This document shows, one piece after another, positions 1 through 5,769 of a DNA stretch of 10,231 nucleotides. The notes beneath the pieces are model-generated. The model did not search any database. It was not told the origin of the DNA and saw only the letters and a program-made list of their open reading frames with translations. Position numbers and translations under genes: made by a program. Each line of letters starts with the position of its first letter. Position 1 is the stretch's first letter. The DNA lies in NCBI RefSeq assembly GCF_001280015.1, contig NZ_LGDV01000264.1, forward strand, positions 1-10,231, read 5' to 3'. The DNA is from Streptomyces sp. MMG1121. Its GTDB lineage: Bacteria; Actinomycetota; Actinomycetes; Streptomycetales; Streptomycetaceae.

Positions 1-100
1 GGACGTGGCCCAACTGCTGCTGGACTCCGTGAAGACCCCCCTCGACCCGGCGGGCGAGACCGAGACCGACACCGCGCCGGAACCCGAACCGGTGAAGTAG
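1..100 (+). CDS. C-terminal end of an unrecognised protein (partial)
   Basis: The frame starting at base 2 is open to a TAG at 98-100 and gives 32 residues beginning DVAQLLLDSVKTPLD and ending in an acidic, proline-rich tail (PAGETETDTAPEPEPVK). The first 15 residues look like a helix; the tail looks disordered. The 5' part lies outside the window, so I cannot assign a family. A strong hairpin 30 nt after the stop fits the end of a transcription unit. The next gene has its own promoter region, so this gene need not belong to the cluster. Confidence 0.6.
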   Translation, partial: DVAQLLLDSVKTPLDPAGETETDTAPEPEPVK

Positions 101-129
101 CGCCGTAGGCAACGGTGTTGTGAGGACCA

Positions 130-161
130 ACTGAGGGGCCGCCCACGGGCGGCCCCTCAGT
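130..161 (+). terminator. Strong hairpin terminator after the upstream gene
   Basis: ACTGAGGGGCCGCCC (130-144) and GGGCGGCCCCTCAGT (147-161) are perfect reverse complements around a 2-nt centre, so about 14 pairs can form with a CACG tetraloop. The stem begins 30 nt after the stop at 98-100. There is no real U tract, which is common for Streptomyces terminators. It can also work from the other strand, although no minus-strand gene points at it here. Confidence 0.8.
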
Positions 162-163
162 CA

Positions 164-194
164 TTGACCAGCTGTGTTTGGCCTCCCCTATATG
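164..194 (+). promoter_or_regulatory. Candidate promoter upstream of the TetR-family gene
   Basis: TTGACC (164-169) matches the -35 consensus at five of six positions. CTATAT (188-193) follows after 18 nt, or TATATG (189-194) after 19 nt, as the -10. The ARE palindrome begins at 195, right behind the -10, so a bound receptor would cover the transcription start. The hexamers are read from sequence; use as a promoter is inferred. A second possibility is TTCTGC (262-267), 17 nt, GATATA (285-290), whose -35 lies in the large palindrome at 241-276. Confidence 0.45.
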
Positions 195-217
195 AAACCG
201 CCTGTGCGGTTTGTTAG
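189..217 (+). promoter_or_regulatory. Autoregulatory element (ARE)-like operator for a gamma-butyrolactone receptor
   Basis: AAACCGC (195-201), a 4-nt spacer CTGT, and GCGGTTT (206-212) form a perfect inverted repeat. It is followed by GTTAG, giving the half-site GCGGTTTGTT typical of AREs bound by ArpA/ScbR/BarA-type receptors. It sits about 150 nt upstream of a gene for such a receptor and abuts a candidate -10. The 12-mer CTGTGCGGTTTG (202-213) recurs exactly upstream of the first SARP gene (1220-1231). Autoregulation is the inferred role. Confidence 0.7.
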
Positions 218-240
218 TCTGTGCGGACGGCCCCTGCACA

Positions 241-276
241 GCCGTGCCGACAGAACCGCGGTTCTGCCGGCACGGC
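241..276. repeat. 36-bp near-perfect palindrome in the TetR promoter region
   Basis: GCCGTGCCGACAGAACCG (241-258) and CGGTTCTGCCGGCACGGC (259-276) are reverse complements except for one pair (A250 against C267). The central 14 bp, AGAACCGCGGTTCT, are fully symmetric and contain ACCG/CGGT arms like those of butyrolactone-receptor operators. No T tract follows and a gene starts 88 nt downstream, so an operator is more likely than a terminator. The right arm covers a possible -35 (TTCTGC, 262-267). Confidence 0.6.
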
Positions 277-363
277 ACCCTCGCGATATAGGTGTGCGTT
301 GCAAGGGGCCTGAGTGTCGGTGTCTTGCCGACTTTCGATGTCCCGGTGTCCAGGAGGCGGCAC

Positions 364-1032
364 ATGGTCAAACAGGAGCGAGCCGCGCGCACGCGGCGTT
401 CGCTGATCCATGCGGCGGCCGAGGTGTTCGCGGAGATGGGCTTCGTTCCCGCGTCGTTGGGCGCCATCAGCGCACGCGCCGGTGTCAGCAACGGGGCGTT
501 GCACTTCCACTTCGCCAACAAGGGGATGCTCGCCGAGGCGGTCGAGGCGGAGGCCGCCGCGACCGTACGGCGGCTGACCGAGGCGGCGCGGACCCGGCAG
601 GGCGACTCCCTGCAGTCCGTGGTGGACGCCATGCACGCGCTGATCGGCGCCCTGGCCGAGGACGTCGTGGTCCGGGCCGGCTTCGAACTCGCAGGTGACA
701 TCGCGCGTCGTACGGAGTCCCCGCTGCGCCGGGAGTGGCAGCACTGGGTGGAGGACAGTCTGCTCCGGGCCCAGCGGGCCGGGGCGCTCGCCGAGGGGGT
801 TTCCTGGAAGGACGCCGCCCGGGTCGTCGTCGCGGTGACCGTGGGTCTGGAGGTGCTCGGCGTCGAGGACGCCTCCTGGCTGTCCCGGCAGAGCGTCACC
901 AGGGTCTGGGAGTTGCTGCTGCCGTTGCTCACCGACCGGCGCGAGCTGGGCTCGCTGGTGTCCTCCGGCTCGCGGACGCCGGGGGTCGTACCCCCGCGCG
1001 CGCAGCCGTGGCTGGCGCAGCCCGAGCGGTAG
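364..1032 (+). CDS. TetR-family regulator, gamma-butyrolactone receptor-like (ArpA/ScbR type)
   Basis: The 222-residue protein begins MVKQERAARTRRSLIHAAAEVF. The N-terminal TetR helix-turn-helix (about residues 9-55) has the family pattern GFVPASLGAISARAGVSNGA followed by LHFHFANKGML. The C-terminal domain holds W125 and W128, in the region where ArpA-type receptors carry a ligand-contacting Trp. Length is normal for the family. In-frame GTG codons exist upstream (292), but the ATG at 364 has AGGAGG at 352-357 with 6 nt spacing and starts where family members start. Two palindromes lie upstream (195-212 and 241-276), which fits autoregulation. Such proteins repress SARP genes until a butyrolactone releases them, and a matching site lies before the SARP at 1278. 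Acidic and basic residues nearly balance, so charge does not decide between a true receptor and a pseudo-receptor. Confidence 0.85.
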   Translation: MVKQERAARTRRSLIHAAAEVFAEMGFVPASLGAISARAGVSNGALHFHFANKGMLAEAVEAEAAATVRRLTEAARTRQGDSLQSVVDAMHALIGALAEDVVVRAGFELAGDIARRTESPLRREWQHWVEDSLLRAQRAGALAEGVSWKDAARVVVAVTVGLEVLGVEDASWLSRQSVTRVWELLLPLLTDRRELGSLVSSGSRTPGVVPPRAQPWLAQPER

Positions 1033-1210
1033 CGGACACCGGCTTCCGTTGCCGGATCCGCGTGGCGCGTTCGTGTGCCGTTCGGTGGTGGTCCGCTCGT
1101 CGGCGCTCGGGATGTCGTCCAGGACGGCTAGCGATTCACTCGAACTCCGGTGCGGTGATGCTGGGTTGTGGCTCTGCCGGGGCTGTGGTATTCCTGACTC
1201 TGGACCTAAT

Positions 1211-1236
1211 AAATACGGGCTGTGCGGTTTGGTTTG
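1211..1236 (+). promoter_or_regulatory. ARE-like site in the promoter of the first SARP gene
   Basis: The right half CTGTGCGGTTTG (1220-1231) matches the ARE at 202-213 exactly. The left half, AAATACGGG (1211-1219), is only an imperfect partner but has the ATAC start common in natural AREs. It overlaps the AT-rich TAATAAAT (1207-1214), a plausible -10 region, and lies about 40 nt upstream of the GTG at 1278. Inferred role: the receptor at 364-1032 represses this SARP through the site. Confidence 0.6.
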
Positions 1237-1277
1237 ATCGGCCTGAGGCAGCTCGGGCATGAGACAGGGGAGACCCC

Positions 1278-2120
1278 GTGAACATCGAGGTGCTGGGCGC
1301 CTTGGACGTCAGGGAGAACGGCGTCTGCGTGACGCCCACCGCGCCGAAGCCGCGCCAGGTGCTCGCCCTGCTCGCGCTCCGCGCCGACCAGGTGGTCTCC
1401 GTGGCGACGCTCACCGAGGAGCTGTGGGGCGGCACGCCGCCGCGCAGCGCCCGTACCACCCTGCAGACCTATGTGCTCCAGCTGCGCGACCTCATCTCCG
1501 GCGCCCTGGAGCAAGGGGCAGAGGGCGGCGAGGAGCCGCGGCGTACGGCCAAGGACGTCCTCGTCACCGTGCAGGGCGGCTATCTCCTGCACAGCGGCGG
1601 CGGCACCAGCGACGTCAGGGAGTTCGAGCGGCTCACGGAGCTCGGCTACCAGGCCATGGACGCCGGGGACTTCCAGGGCGCGGCAGGGCGGTTGCGCGAG
1701 GCCCTCGCGCTGTGGACCGGGCCGGCCTTCGCCGACGTACAGGCCGGGGAGCAGCTGCGTACCGAGGCCAAGCGGCTCGAGGAGACCCGGCTGTGCGCCC
1801 TCGACCGGCGCATCGAGGCGGACCTGCGGCTCGGCCGGCACCGCGACCTGCTCGCCGAACTCACCGTCCTCGTCGGCCGCTACCCGACCCACGAGACCCT
1901 GCGCGGCCAGTACATGCTGGCCCTGCACCGCTCCGGGCGGCGCAGCGAGGCGCTGGAGACCTATCAGCGCCTGCGGACCACCCTCGTACGGGAGCTGGGG
2001 CTCGAGCCGTCGGTCGATCTGCGGCGGATACAGCGGCAGATCCTCGCGGCCGGACCCGAGGACGTGCTCGACGAGATCGCGGACGACGACGGAGACCGCC
2101 TGGTGCAACCGACCGTCTGA
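1278..2120 (+). CDS. SARP-family transcriptional activator (first of two)
   Basis: The 280-residue protein has the Streptomyces antibiotic regulatory protein layout. An OmpR-like winged-helix DNA-binding domain (about residues 1-105) carries KPRQVLALLALRADQVVSVATL, ELWGGTPPRSARTTLQTYVLQLR and GGYLL. A bacterial transcriptional activation domain (about 110-250) ends in EALETYQRLRTTLVRELGLEPS. It is a small SARP of the ActII-ORF4 class without an ATPase domain. GTG at 1278 is chosen because AGGGGAG (1266-1272) lies 5 nt upstream and the next residues, NIEVLGALDV, match SARP starts. SARPs bind direct heptamer repeats near the -35 of biosynthetic promoters. Compared with the next gene, the DNA-binding domain has a longer Gly/Glu-rich insertion (about residues 75-92). 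An ARE-like site upstream suggests butyrolactone control. No TTA codon was seen. Confidence 0.92.
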   Translation: MNIEVLGALDVRENGVCVTPTAPKPRQVLALLALRADQVVSVATLTEELWGGTPPRSARTTLQTYVLQLRDLISGALEQGAEGGEEPRRTAKDVLVTVQGGYLLHSGGGTSDVREFERLTELGYQAMDAGDFQGAAGRLREALALWTGPAFADVQAGEQLRTEAKRLEETRLCALDRRIEADLRLGRHRDLLAELTVLVGRYPTHETLRGQYMLALHRSGRRSEALETYQRLRTTLVRELGLEPSVDLRRIQRQILAAGPEDVLDEIADDDGDRLVQPTV

Positions 2121-2349
2121 CCCCCGCCATCGCCGGCAGTTCGATATCCCCATCGTCGGTGCGTTCATTTCGGACGCGTTCTCGGCGATTTCTTCTGTGT
2201 TTCCCGAATACGTATTGCTGCCGTCCTTCTTTGAGGATTGCTCAAATGCCACTGAAGGAACCGATGCCTCCGGTGCGGGTGCGGCTAGCGTGCAGGTTCG
2301 CCGACGACTTTCCGCCATCGGGAGTGCCCGACGACGAACGGAGGGAACC
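2121..2349 (+). promoter_or_regulatory. Intergenic region with palindromes upstream of the second SARP
   Basis: This 229-nt gap is richer in A and T than the flanking genes. It holds a 10-bp perfect palindrome AATACGTATT (2207-2216) and an inverted repeat TTTGAG-N5-CTCAAA (2230-2246). A possible -10, TAGCGT (2286-2291), is part of the 9-mer CTAGCGTGC, which recurs at 5659-5667. No convincing -35 was found. The gap suggests that the second SARP is transcribed from its own promoter, at least in part, rather than only by read-through. Confidence 0.4.
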
Positions 2350-3171
2350 ATGGAGATTCAGGTTTTGGGTCCGCTGTGTGCCGCCGTGAACGGGGACTCG
2401 ATCGTCCCCACCGCCGGGAAGCCCCGCCAGGTTCTCGCCCTGCTCGCCCTCTATCCGGGCCGCGTCGTACCGGTGTCGACGCTGATGGAGGAGATCTGGG
2501 GGACGGAACTGCCGCAGAGCGCGATGACCACGCTGCAGACGTACATCATGCAGTTGCGCCGCTGCCTCGGCACCGCGATGGGGCCCGACGCGCCCGGTGC
2601 CGCGAAGAACGTTCTGGCCACCCGGCACGGTGGCTATCTGCTGCAGATCCCGCCGGAGTGCGTGGACGTGCACACCTACGAGCGCCTCGTCTCGGAGGGC
2701 CAGGAGGCTTTCGAGGAGGGCGAGGACGAACGGGCCGCCCGCTGTTTCCGGCAGGCTCTCGCGCTGTGGCAGGGGACCGCGCTGGTGGACGTACGACTCG
2801 GCCCGGTGCTGGAAATCGAAGTCACGCGGCTGGAGGAATCCCGGCTGGTGACCGTGGAACGGCGGATCGACGCCGATCTGCGGCTCGGCCGGCACGCGGA
2901 ACTGATCGCCGAACTTACCGACCTGATCGCCCGTCACCCCCAGCACGAGGGGCTGCACGCACAGGCCATGCTGGCCCTGTACCGGTCCGGCCGGCAGGCC
3001 TCCGCCCTGAACGTGTACCGCAAGCTGCGCGAGGGCCTCATAGAGGAGCTGGGCGTGGAACCCTCGCCGCAGTTGCAGCGCCTGCACCAGGCCATGCTTT
3101 CCGTCGATCCGGAACTCGACGTGATGGCCGGTCCGCGCCGCGGCTCCACTTTCGACCGCTACGCGGCCTAG
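2350..3171 (+). CDS. SARP-family transcriptional activator (second of two)
   Basis: The 273-residue protein begins MEIQVLGPLCAAVNGDSIVP and has an OmpR-like winged helix (about 1-98: KPRQVLALLALYPGRVVPVSTLMEEIWG, LQTYIMQLRR, HGGYLL) and an activation domain (about 105-245) ending SALNVYRKLREGLIEELGVEPS. The start has GGAGGG (2340-2345) 4 nt upstream. It is clearly related to the protein at 1278-2120: the stretch RRI(D/E)ADLRLGRH and the KPRQVLALLAL motif are shared. Tandem duplication within the cluster, or joint capture, would explain the pair. It probably activates biosynthetic promoters through heptamer repeats such as those at 3209-3237. Which of the two SARPs is the pathway activator cannot be told from sequence. 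Confidence 0.92.
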   Translation: MEIQVLGPLCAAVNGDSIVPTAGKPRQVLALLALYPGRVVPVSTLMEEIWGTELPQSAMTTLQTYIMQLRRCLGTAMGPDAPGAAKNVLATRHGGYLLQIPPECVDVHTYERLVSEGQEAFEEGEDERAARCFRQALALWQGTALVDVRLGPVLEIEVTRLEESRLVTVERRIDADLRLGRHAELIAELTDLIARHPQHEGLHAQAMLALYRSGRQASALNVYRKLREGLIEELGVEPSPQLQRLHQAMLSVDPELDVMAGPRRGSTFDRYAA

Positions 3172-3195
3172 GACCCCGAGACCGTTCGGCGTCCT
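3170..3195 (+). terminator. Weak hairpin at the end of the second SARP
   Basis: AGGAC (3170-3174) pairs with GTCCT (3191-3195). After one C/C mismatch, CCGA pairs with TCGG around a 6-nt loop. The stem overlaps the TAG stop (3169-3171) and has no T tract, so it may slow transcription only partly. It separates the regulator from the SARP-box-like promoter that follows. Confidence 0.3.
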
Positions 3196-3208
3196 GAAAT
3201 ACGCGGCC

Positions 3209-3251
3209 TCAGCTCGTTCTTGAGCGTCGCTCGAGACCTTGCCGCGATCCT
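3209..3251 (+). promoter_or_regulatory. SARP-box-like direct repeats and -10 upstream of the thioesterase gene
   Basis: Heptamers TTGAGCG (3220-3226) and TCGAGAC (3231-3237) are 11 nt apart start to start, with weaker units TCAGCTC (3209-3215) and CCGCGAT (3242-3248) in the same phase. They resemble the published SARP consensus TCGAGXX. GATCCT (3246-3251), a -10-like hexamer, begins exactly 8 nt after the TCGAGAC unit, the spacing described for SARP targets such as actII-ORF4 and DnrI sites. The start codon is 43 nt further on. The same bases also contain a short palindrome, GAGCG-T-CGCTC (3222-3232), so another regulator is possible. Confidence 0.5.
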
Positions 3252-3293
3252 CGAAATCCACCCGTGTGGCCGGGTGGACGTAGAGGAGGAGCC

Positions 3294-4046
3294 ATGTCGG
3301 ACGACCAGCCCGTGCGGCTGTACTGTTTCGCGCATTCCGCTGAAGGCGCCTCCGTCTTCGACGGCTGGAAGGCCCACGTCGGAGCCCGCGTGGAGCCCGT
3401 CCCGGTCCTCCTGCCGGGCAGTGACCTGCGGCGCGCCGAACCCCGGGTGACCACGCACGAGGCGCTGCTCGCCGACGTACTGCCACTGTTCACCGGACCG
3501 CACCCCGGCCCGTACGTGCTGTACGGGCACGGCCTCGGTGCGATGGCCGCGCTCACCGTGGCGCGGGCCCTGCACGAGGCCGGCCTGCCGGGCCCGGCCC
3601 TGCTCGCCGTCGGCGCGTGGTCGGCGCCGCGCCTGCCCGCCGAGCCGGTGGACGCCCGCCGGGCCACCGACGCCGAGCTGCTGCACGTCCTGAGCGGCAA
3701 GGGCGCCGTACCGGCCGGCAGCGACGAGGGGATCTGGCTGCGGGCCATGCTGCCGGTGCTCCGTGCCGACCTGGAGCTGGCCCAGGATCTGCACGCGGCC
3801 GCCCGCAGGCCCTTCCCGGCCGGCCCGCTCACCACCCCGCTGCTCGTCGTCGACTCGCAGGACAACCGGCTCGCCCCGCCCTCGTCGGCCGACGGCTGGC
3901 GCCAGTGGACCGACGGACCGGTCTGGTCGCGCACCGTCCCCGGGCGCCACTTCTTCGTACGCGGCGGCCGCGAACTGCCCCGGCTCCTGGGCCGGGCCTG
4001 CCGCGTCGCCCACCGCCTCGCCAAGGAGCCCGCGGTGGTCGGTTGA
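3294..4046 (+). CDS. Type II thioesterase-like alpha/beta hydrolase with Ser-to-Gly nucleophile change
   Basis: The 250-residue protein is full length for stand-alone type II thioesterases, which normally free carrier domains of PKS/NRPS systems from stalled acyl groups. It starts at the ATG at 3294 behind a GAGGAGGA site (3283-3290), and its N-terminal strand LYCFAHSAEGAS fits the family's oxyanion region. The nucleophile elbow, normally GHSxG, reads G78-H79-G80-L81-G82, so the serine is missing. The other two members of the triad appear intact: D190 in VVDSQDNRLAP and H219 in GRHFFV. Ordinary thioester hydrolysis by Ser is therefore unlikely. It may be a binding or chaperone protein, a water-activating hydrolase, or inactive. 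It lies downstream of a SARP-like promoter and 98 nt upstream of the aromatase gene, probably in one operon with it. Confidence 0.88.
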   Translation: MSDDQPVRLYCFAHSAEGASVFDGWKAHVGARVEPVPVLLPGSDLRRAEPRVTTHEALLADVLPLFTGPHPGPYVLYGHGLGAMAALTVARALHEAGLPGPALLAVGAWSAPRLPAEPVDARRATDAELLHVLSGKGAVPAGSDEGIWLRAMLPVLRADLELAQDLHAAARRPFPAGPLTTPLLVVDSQDNRLAPPSSADGWRQWTDGPVWSRTVPGRHFFVRGGRELPRLLGRACRVAHRLAKEPAVVG

Positions 4047-4088
4047 TCCCGCGTTCCGGAGCCACCGGATCCGGGTTTTCTCATTCCG

Positions 4089-4118
4089 CCGTCCGGGCCG
4101 CCCCCGCGGTCCGGACGG
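4089..4118 (+). other. GC-rich hairpin between thioesterase and aromatase genes
   Basis: CCGTCCGG (4089-4096) pairs with CCGGACGG (4111-4118). A G-U wobble and a further four pairs (CCGC with GCGG) extend the stem to 13 pairs closed by a CCCC loop. There is no T tract, and the aromatase ribosome binding site (GAGAGG, 4132-4137) follows 13 nt later. It may be a partial terminator or an mRNA processing or stability element that sets the ratio of the two proteins. Confidence 0.45.
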
Positions 4119-4144
4119 CGCAATGTGCACAGAGAGGTGTTCAG

Positions 4145-5134
4145 ATGACTGGTGAGCGTGTCGACAGGGCGACGTATCACGTTCATGTGTCCGCGCCCGC
4201 TGGGGTGGTCTACGCGGTGCTCGCCGATGCGGCGAAGCTGCCGCTCTACTGCTCGCAGAGCGTCCATGTGGAGTGCCTGGAGTCCGACGGCGAACGGGAA
4301 CGCCTACGGATGTGGTCCCTCGTGGGCGGGCAGGTCAAGTCGTGGATCTCGTGGCGCCACCTGGACCAGGTGGAGCGCCGCCTGGAGTTCAGGCAGAAGC
4401 TGCCGGGGTCCCCGCTGGACTCGGTGCGCGGCGTGCTGAGCGTACGCCCCGAAGGCCCGCACGACACCGAGCTGGAGCTGCGCTACGGCCTCGACGACCT
4501 GCCCGACACGCAATGGGTGGAGCAGGCCGCCGGCCTGGACATCCGGGCGCAGCTCACCCAGCTGAAGAGCTTCGCCGAGCGGTGGACACGCCTGGACGAC
4601 CTGGTGCTGTCCTTCGAGGACTCGATCCGCGTGCACGGCCCGGCCGAGCTGGCCTACGACTTCCTGTACCGTGCCGGGGACTGGCCCGAACTGGTGCCGG
4701 ACGTCGCCCGGGTCGCCTTCGCCGAAGAGGCGCCCGGAGTGCAGCGCCTGACGCTGGAGCGGCTGACCGAGAACGGCTCGCACACCACCGCGGCGGTACG
4801 GATCTGCTTCCCGCACGCGGGCCGCATCGTTTACAAGCAGACCGAGACCCTCCCGCTGCTGGCGGCACACACCGGCGAGTGGTCCGTCGTCCCGGACGAG
4901 ACGGGAACGACCATCACCTCGAAGCAGACCGTGGTGCTGCGCGAACAGGACATCACCGCGGTGCTCGGCCCCGGCGCCGACCTCGCCGACGCCCGCCGGC
5001 AGGTGCGGGCGACGCTCGGCCGCAACAGCCTGACCCTGCTCACCCTCGCCCGGCAGCATGCGGAGAGTGCCGTCCGCATGCTGACTCCGACGACCTCGGC
5101 GGGCGGCAGGGGAGCCACGGGCGAGAGACGGTGA
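4145..5134 (+). CDS. Didomain polyketide aromatase/cyclase (SRPBCC, ActVII type)
   Basis: The 329-residue protein consists of two helix-grip (SRPBCC/START-like) halves. The first (about residues 8-150) opens YHVHVSAPAGVVYAVLADAAKLPLY. The second (about 155-305) opens with the same kind of segment, IRVHGPAELAYDFLYRAGDW followed by PELVPDV. This layout and length match bifunctional aromatase/cyclases of type II polyketide pathways, which direct first-ring aldol closure and dehydration of an ACP-bound poly-beta-ketone in the cytoplasm. The start at 4145 has GAGAGG 7 nt upstream. It is the strongest indicator in the window that the product is an aromatic polyketide, although no ketosynthase or ACP gene is visible here. 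The last 25 residues are Gly/Thr/Arg-rich and look disordered. Confidence 0.9.
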   Translation: MTGERVDRATYHVHVSAPAGVVYAVLADAAKLPLYCSQSVHVECLESDGERERLRMWSLVGGQVKSWISWRHLDQVERRLEFRQKLPGSPLDSVRGVLSVRPEGPHDTELELRYGLDDLPDTQWVEQAAGLDIRAQLTQLKSFAERWTRLDDLVLSFEDSIRVHGPAELAYDFLYRAGDWPELVPDVARVAFAEEAPGVQRLTLERLTENGSHTTAAVRICFPHAGRIVYKQTETLPLLAAHTGEWSVVPDETGTTITSKQTVVLREQDITAVLGPGADLADARRQVRATLGRNSLTLLTLARQHAESAVRMLTPTTSAGGRGATGERR

Positions 5135-5175
5135 CACCTCTGCTCGAGCGGGTTGTCCGGCTGCGGTGTCCAGCG

Positions 5176-5208
5176 GGCTGCCCGGTGGCGCGCCGGCGTC
5201 AGGCAGCC
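5176..5208. terminator. Inverted repeat at the convergent 3' ends, possible bidirectional terminator
   Basis: GGCTGCC (5176-5182) and GGCAGCC (5202-5208) are perfect complements, and CCGG/CCGG can pair inside. The site lies 42 nt after the aromatase stop and overlaps the 3' end of the minus-strand remnant (stop at 5199-5201), which suits a shared terminator. No T tract is present on either strand. Confidence 0.4.
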
Positions 5209-5411
5209 TTCAGACGGGCCACCTCGCGGGCCCGCACGTCCAGCGCCCGCACGACCGCCAGCGAGGCATAGGGCCGGATGGACGCTCGCAGGATGGCGAG
5301 GTGCTCGTCACCCCGCGCGCTGCTGATGCCGGTGTAGTCGTCCAGGAACCGGCCCCACTCCTGGCAGGCTTCCTCCACGTGCCGCATCTCCATCAGCCGA
5401 CTGGCGAGCAA
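5199..5411 (-). pseudogene. 3' remnant of a TPR-containing regulator on the minus strand
   Basis: Reading the minus strand, about 66-70 residues ending at a stop (5199-5201) look like the C-terminus of Streptomyces XRE/TPR-type regulators: SRLMEMRHVEEACQEWGRF, then LDDYTGISSARGDEHLAIL and RASIRPYASLAVVRALDVRA. These proteins typically end in a TPR helix pair with this EAC-xxW-xxFLxxY-xxxxSARxDxH pattern. Upstream of about 5411 the resemblance stops, no start codon with a ribosome site is present, and the DNA-binding domain is missing. It therefore looks like a truncated leftover. The open frame continues leftward only because of GC bias. It suggests an insertion or recombination event at this point in the cluster. 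Confidence 0.6.
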
Positions 5412-5698
5412 CCCGGGCCGCACACGAAGAGCGCGGGGGCCTCCTCCCAGGCGAGAATACCGACGGCCCGCACCCGGGGCGTTGAGTGCGGGCCGCCGGC
5501 CGACCTGGCACTTGCCGGTCTGACCCCTCGGACGCGCGCAGAGCGGTCCTCGCCCTCCGCGCCGTCCTCCGATGAGAGCCGCCGGCCTGCGCTCTCGGGC
5601 CCCGCTCGGACCCCACTGCATACCCGCTCGGGAAAACGGACTTCGGGCGCGACTGCCACTAGCGTGCTCATCTCGACCGTTGTGCACGCAGGCAGGGC
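5412..5698. other. Stretch without a recognisable gene
   Basis: Neither strand gives a coding region I can support here: possible frames have no ribosome site and no familiar motif. The only element noted is a possible -10, TAGCGT (5660-5665), inside the 9-mer CTAGCGTGC that also occurs before the second SARP (2285-2293). If used, it would start a transcript near 5672, ahead of the leader and the E/C-domain gene. Confidence 0.35.
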
Positions 5699-5709
5699 AG
5701 GAGGCCGTG

Positions 5710-5769
5710 ATGGGGGAGAGGCAGTACGGCTCGGTCCGGGCGGTCGCGGGCGCCCCCGGGGCATCATGA
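5710..5769 (+). CDS. Possible 19-residue leader peptide coupled to the downstream gene
   Basis: ATG at 5710 follows a perfect AGGAGG (5699-5704) with 5 nt spacing and encodes MGERQYGSVRAVAGAPGAS before a TGA at 5767-5769. Its stop overlaps the ATG of the large gene as ATGA (5766-5769), the classic arrangement for translational coupling. The large gene itself has no good ribosome site next to its ATG, so ribosomes ending on this frame may start it. The peptide has no recognisable motif, and conservation in relatives would be needed to call it real. Confidence 0.35.
   Translation: MGERQYGSVRAVAGAPGAS

Noticed and set aside
292..363. Extension of the TetR gene to the GTG at 292
   Set aside because: It has no good ribosome site and adds residues that family members lack, whereas the ATG at 364 has AGGAGG at the right distance.
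214..1260. Long minus-strand frame opposite the TetR gene, and similar ones opposite both SARPs
   Set aside because: They are compositional shadows with no recognisable motifs or ribosome sites, and they cross promoter elements and palindromes.
2256..2275. Possible ARE (ACCG, spacer, CGGT) before the second SARP
   Set aside because: The arms are only four bases and the flanks lack the TTTG or ATAC bases seen at the two better sites. Such pairs are common at this GC content.
1471..2349. Frame open from 1471 into the second SARP
   Set aside because: The part before 2350 is a Ser/Arg/Pro-rich shadow of the first SARP and the intergenic region. The real start is ATG 2350 behind GGAGGG.
5143..5164. 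TCGAGCG heptamer after the aromatase gene as a SARP box
   Set aside because: Only one unit fits. The units at +11 and +22 do not begin with TC, and no gene start lies within a sensible distance.
5166..5765. Upstream extension of the E/C-domain protein to a GTG at 5166
   Set aside because: The extension has no domain, no ribosome site, and runs antisense to the TPR-regulator remnant. The first NRPS-like segment begins just after the ATG at 5766.
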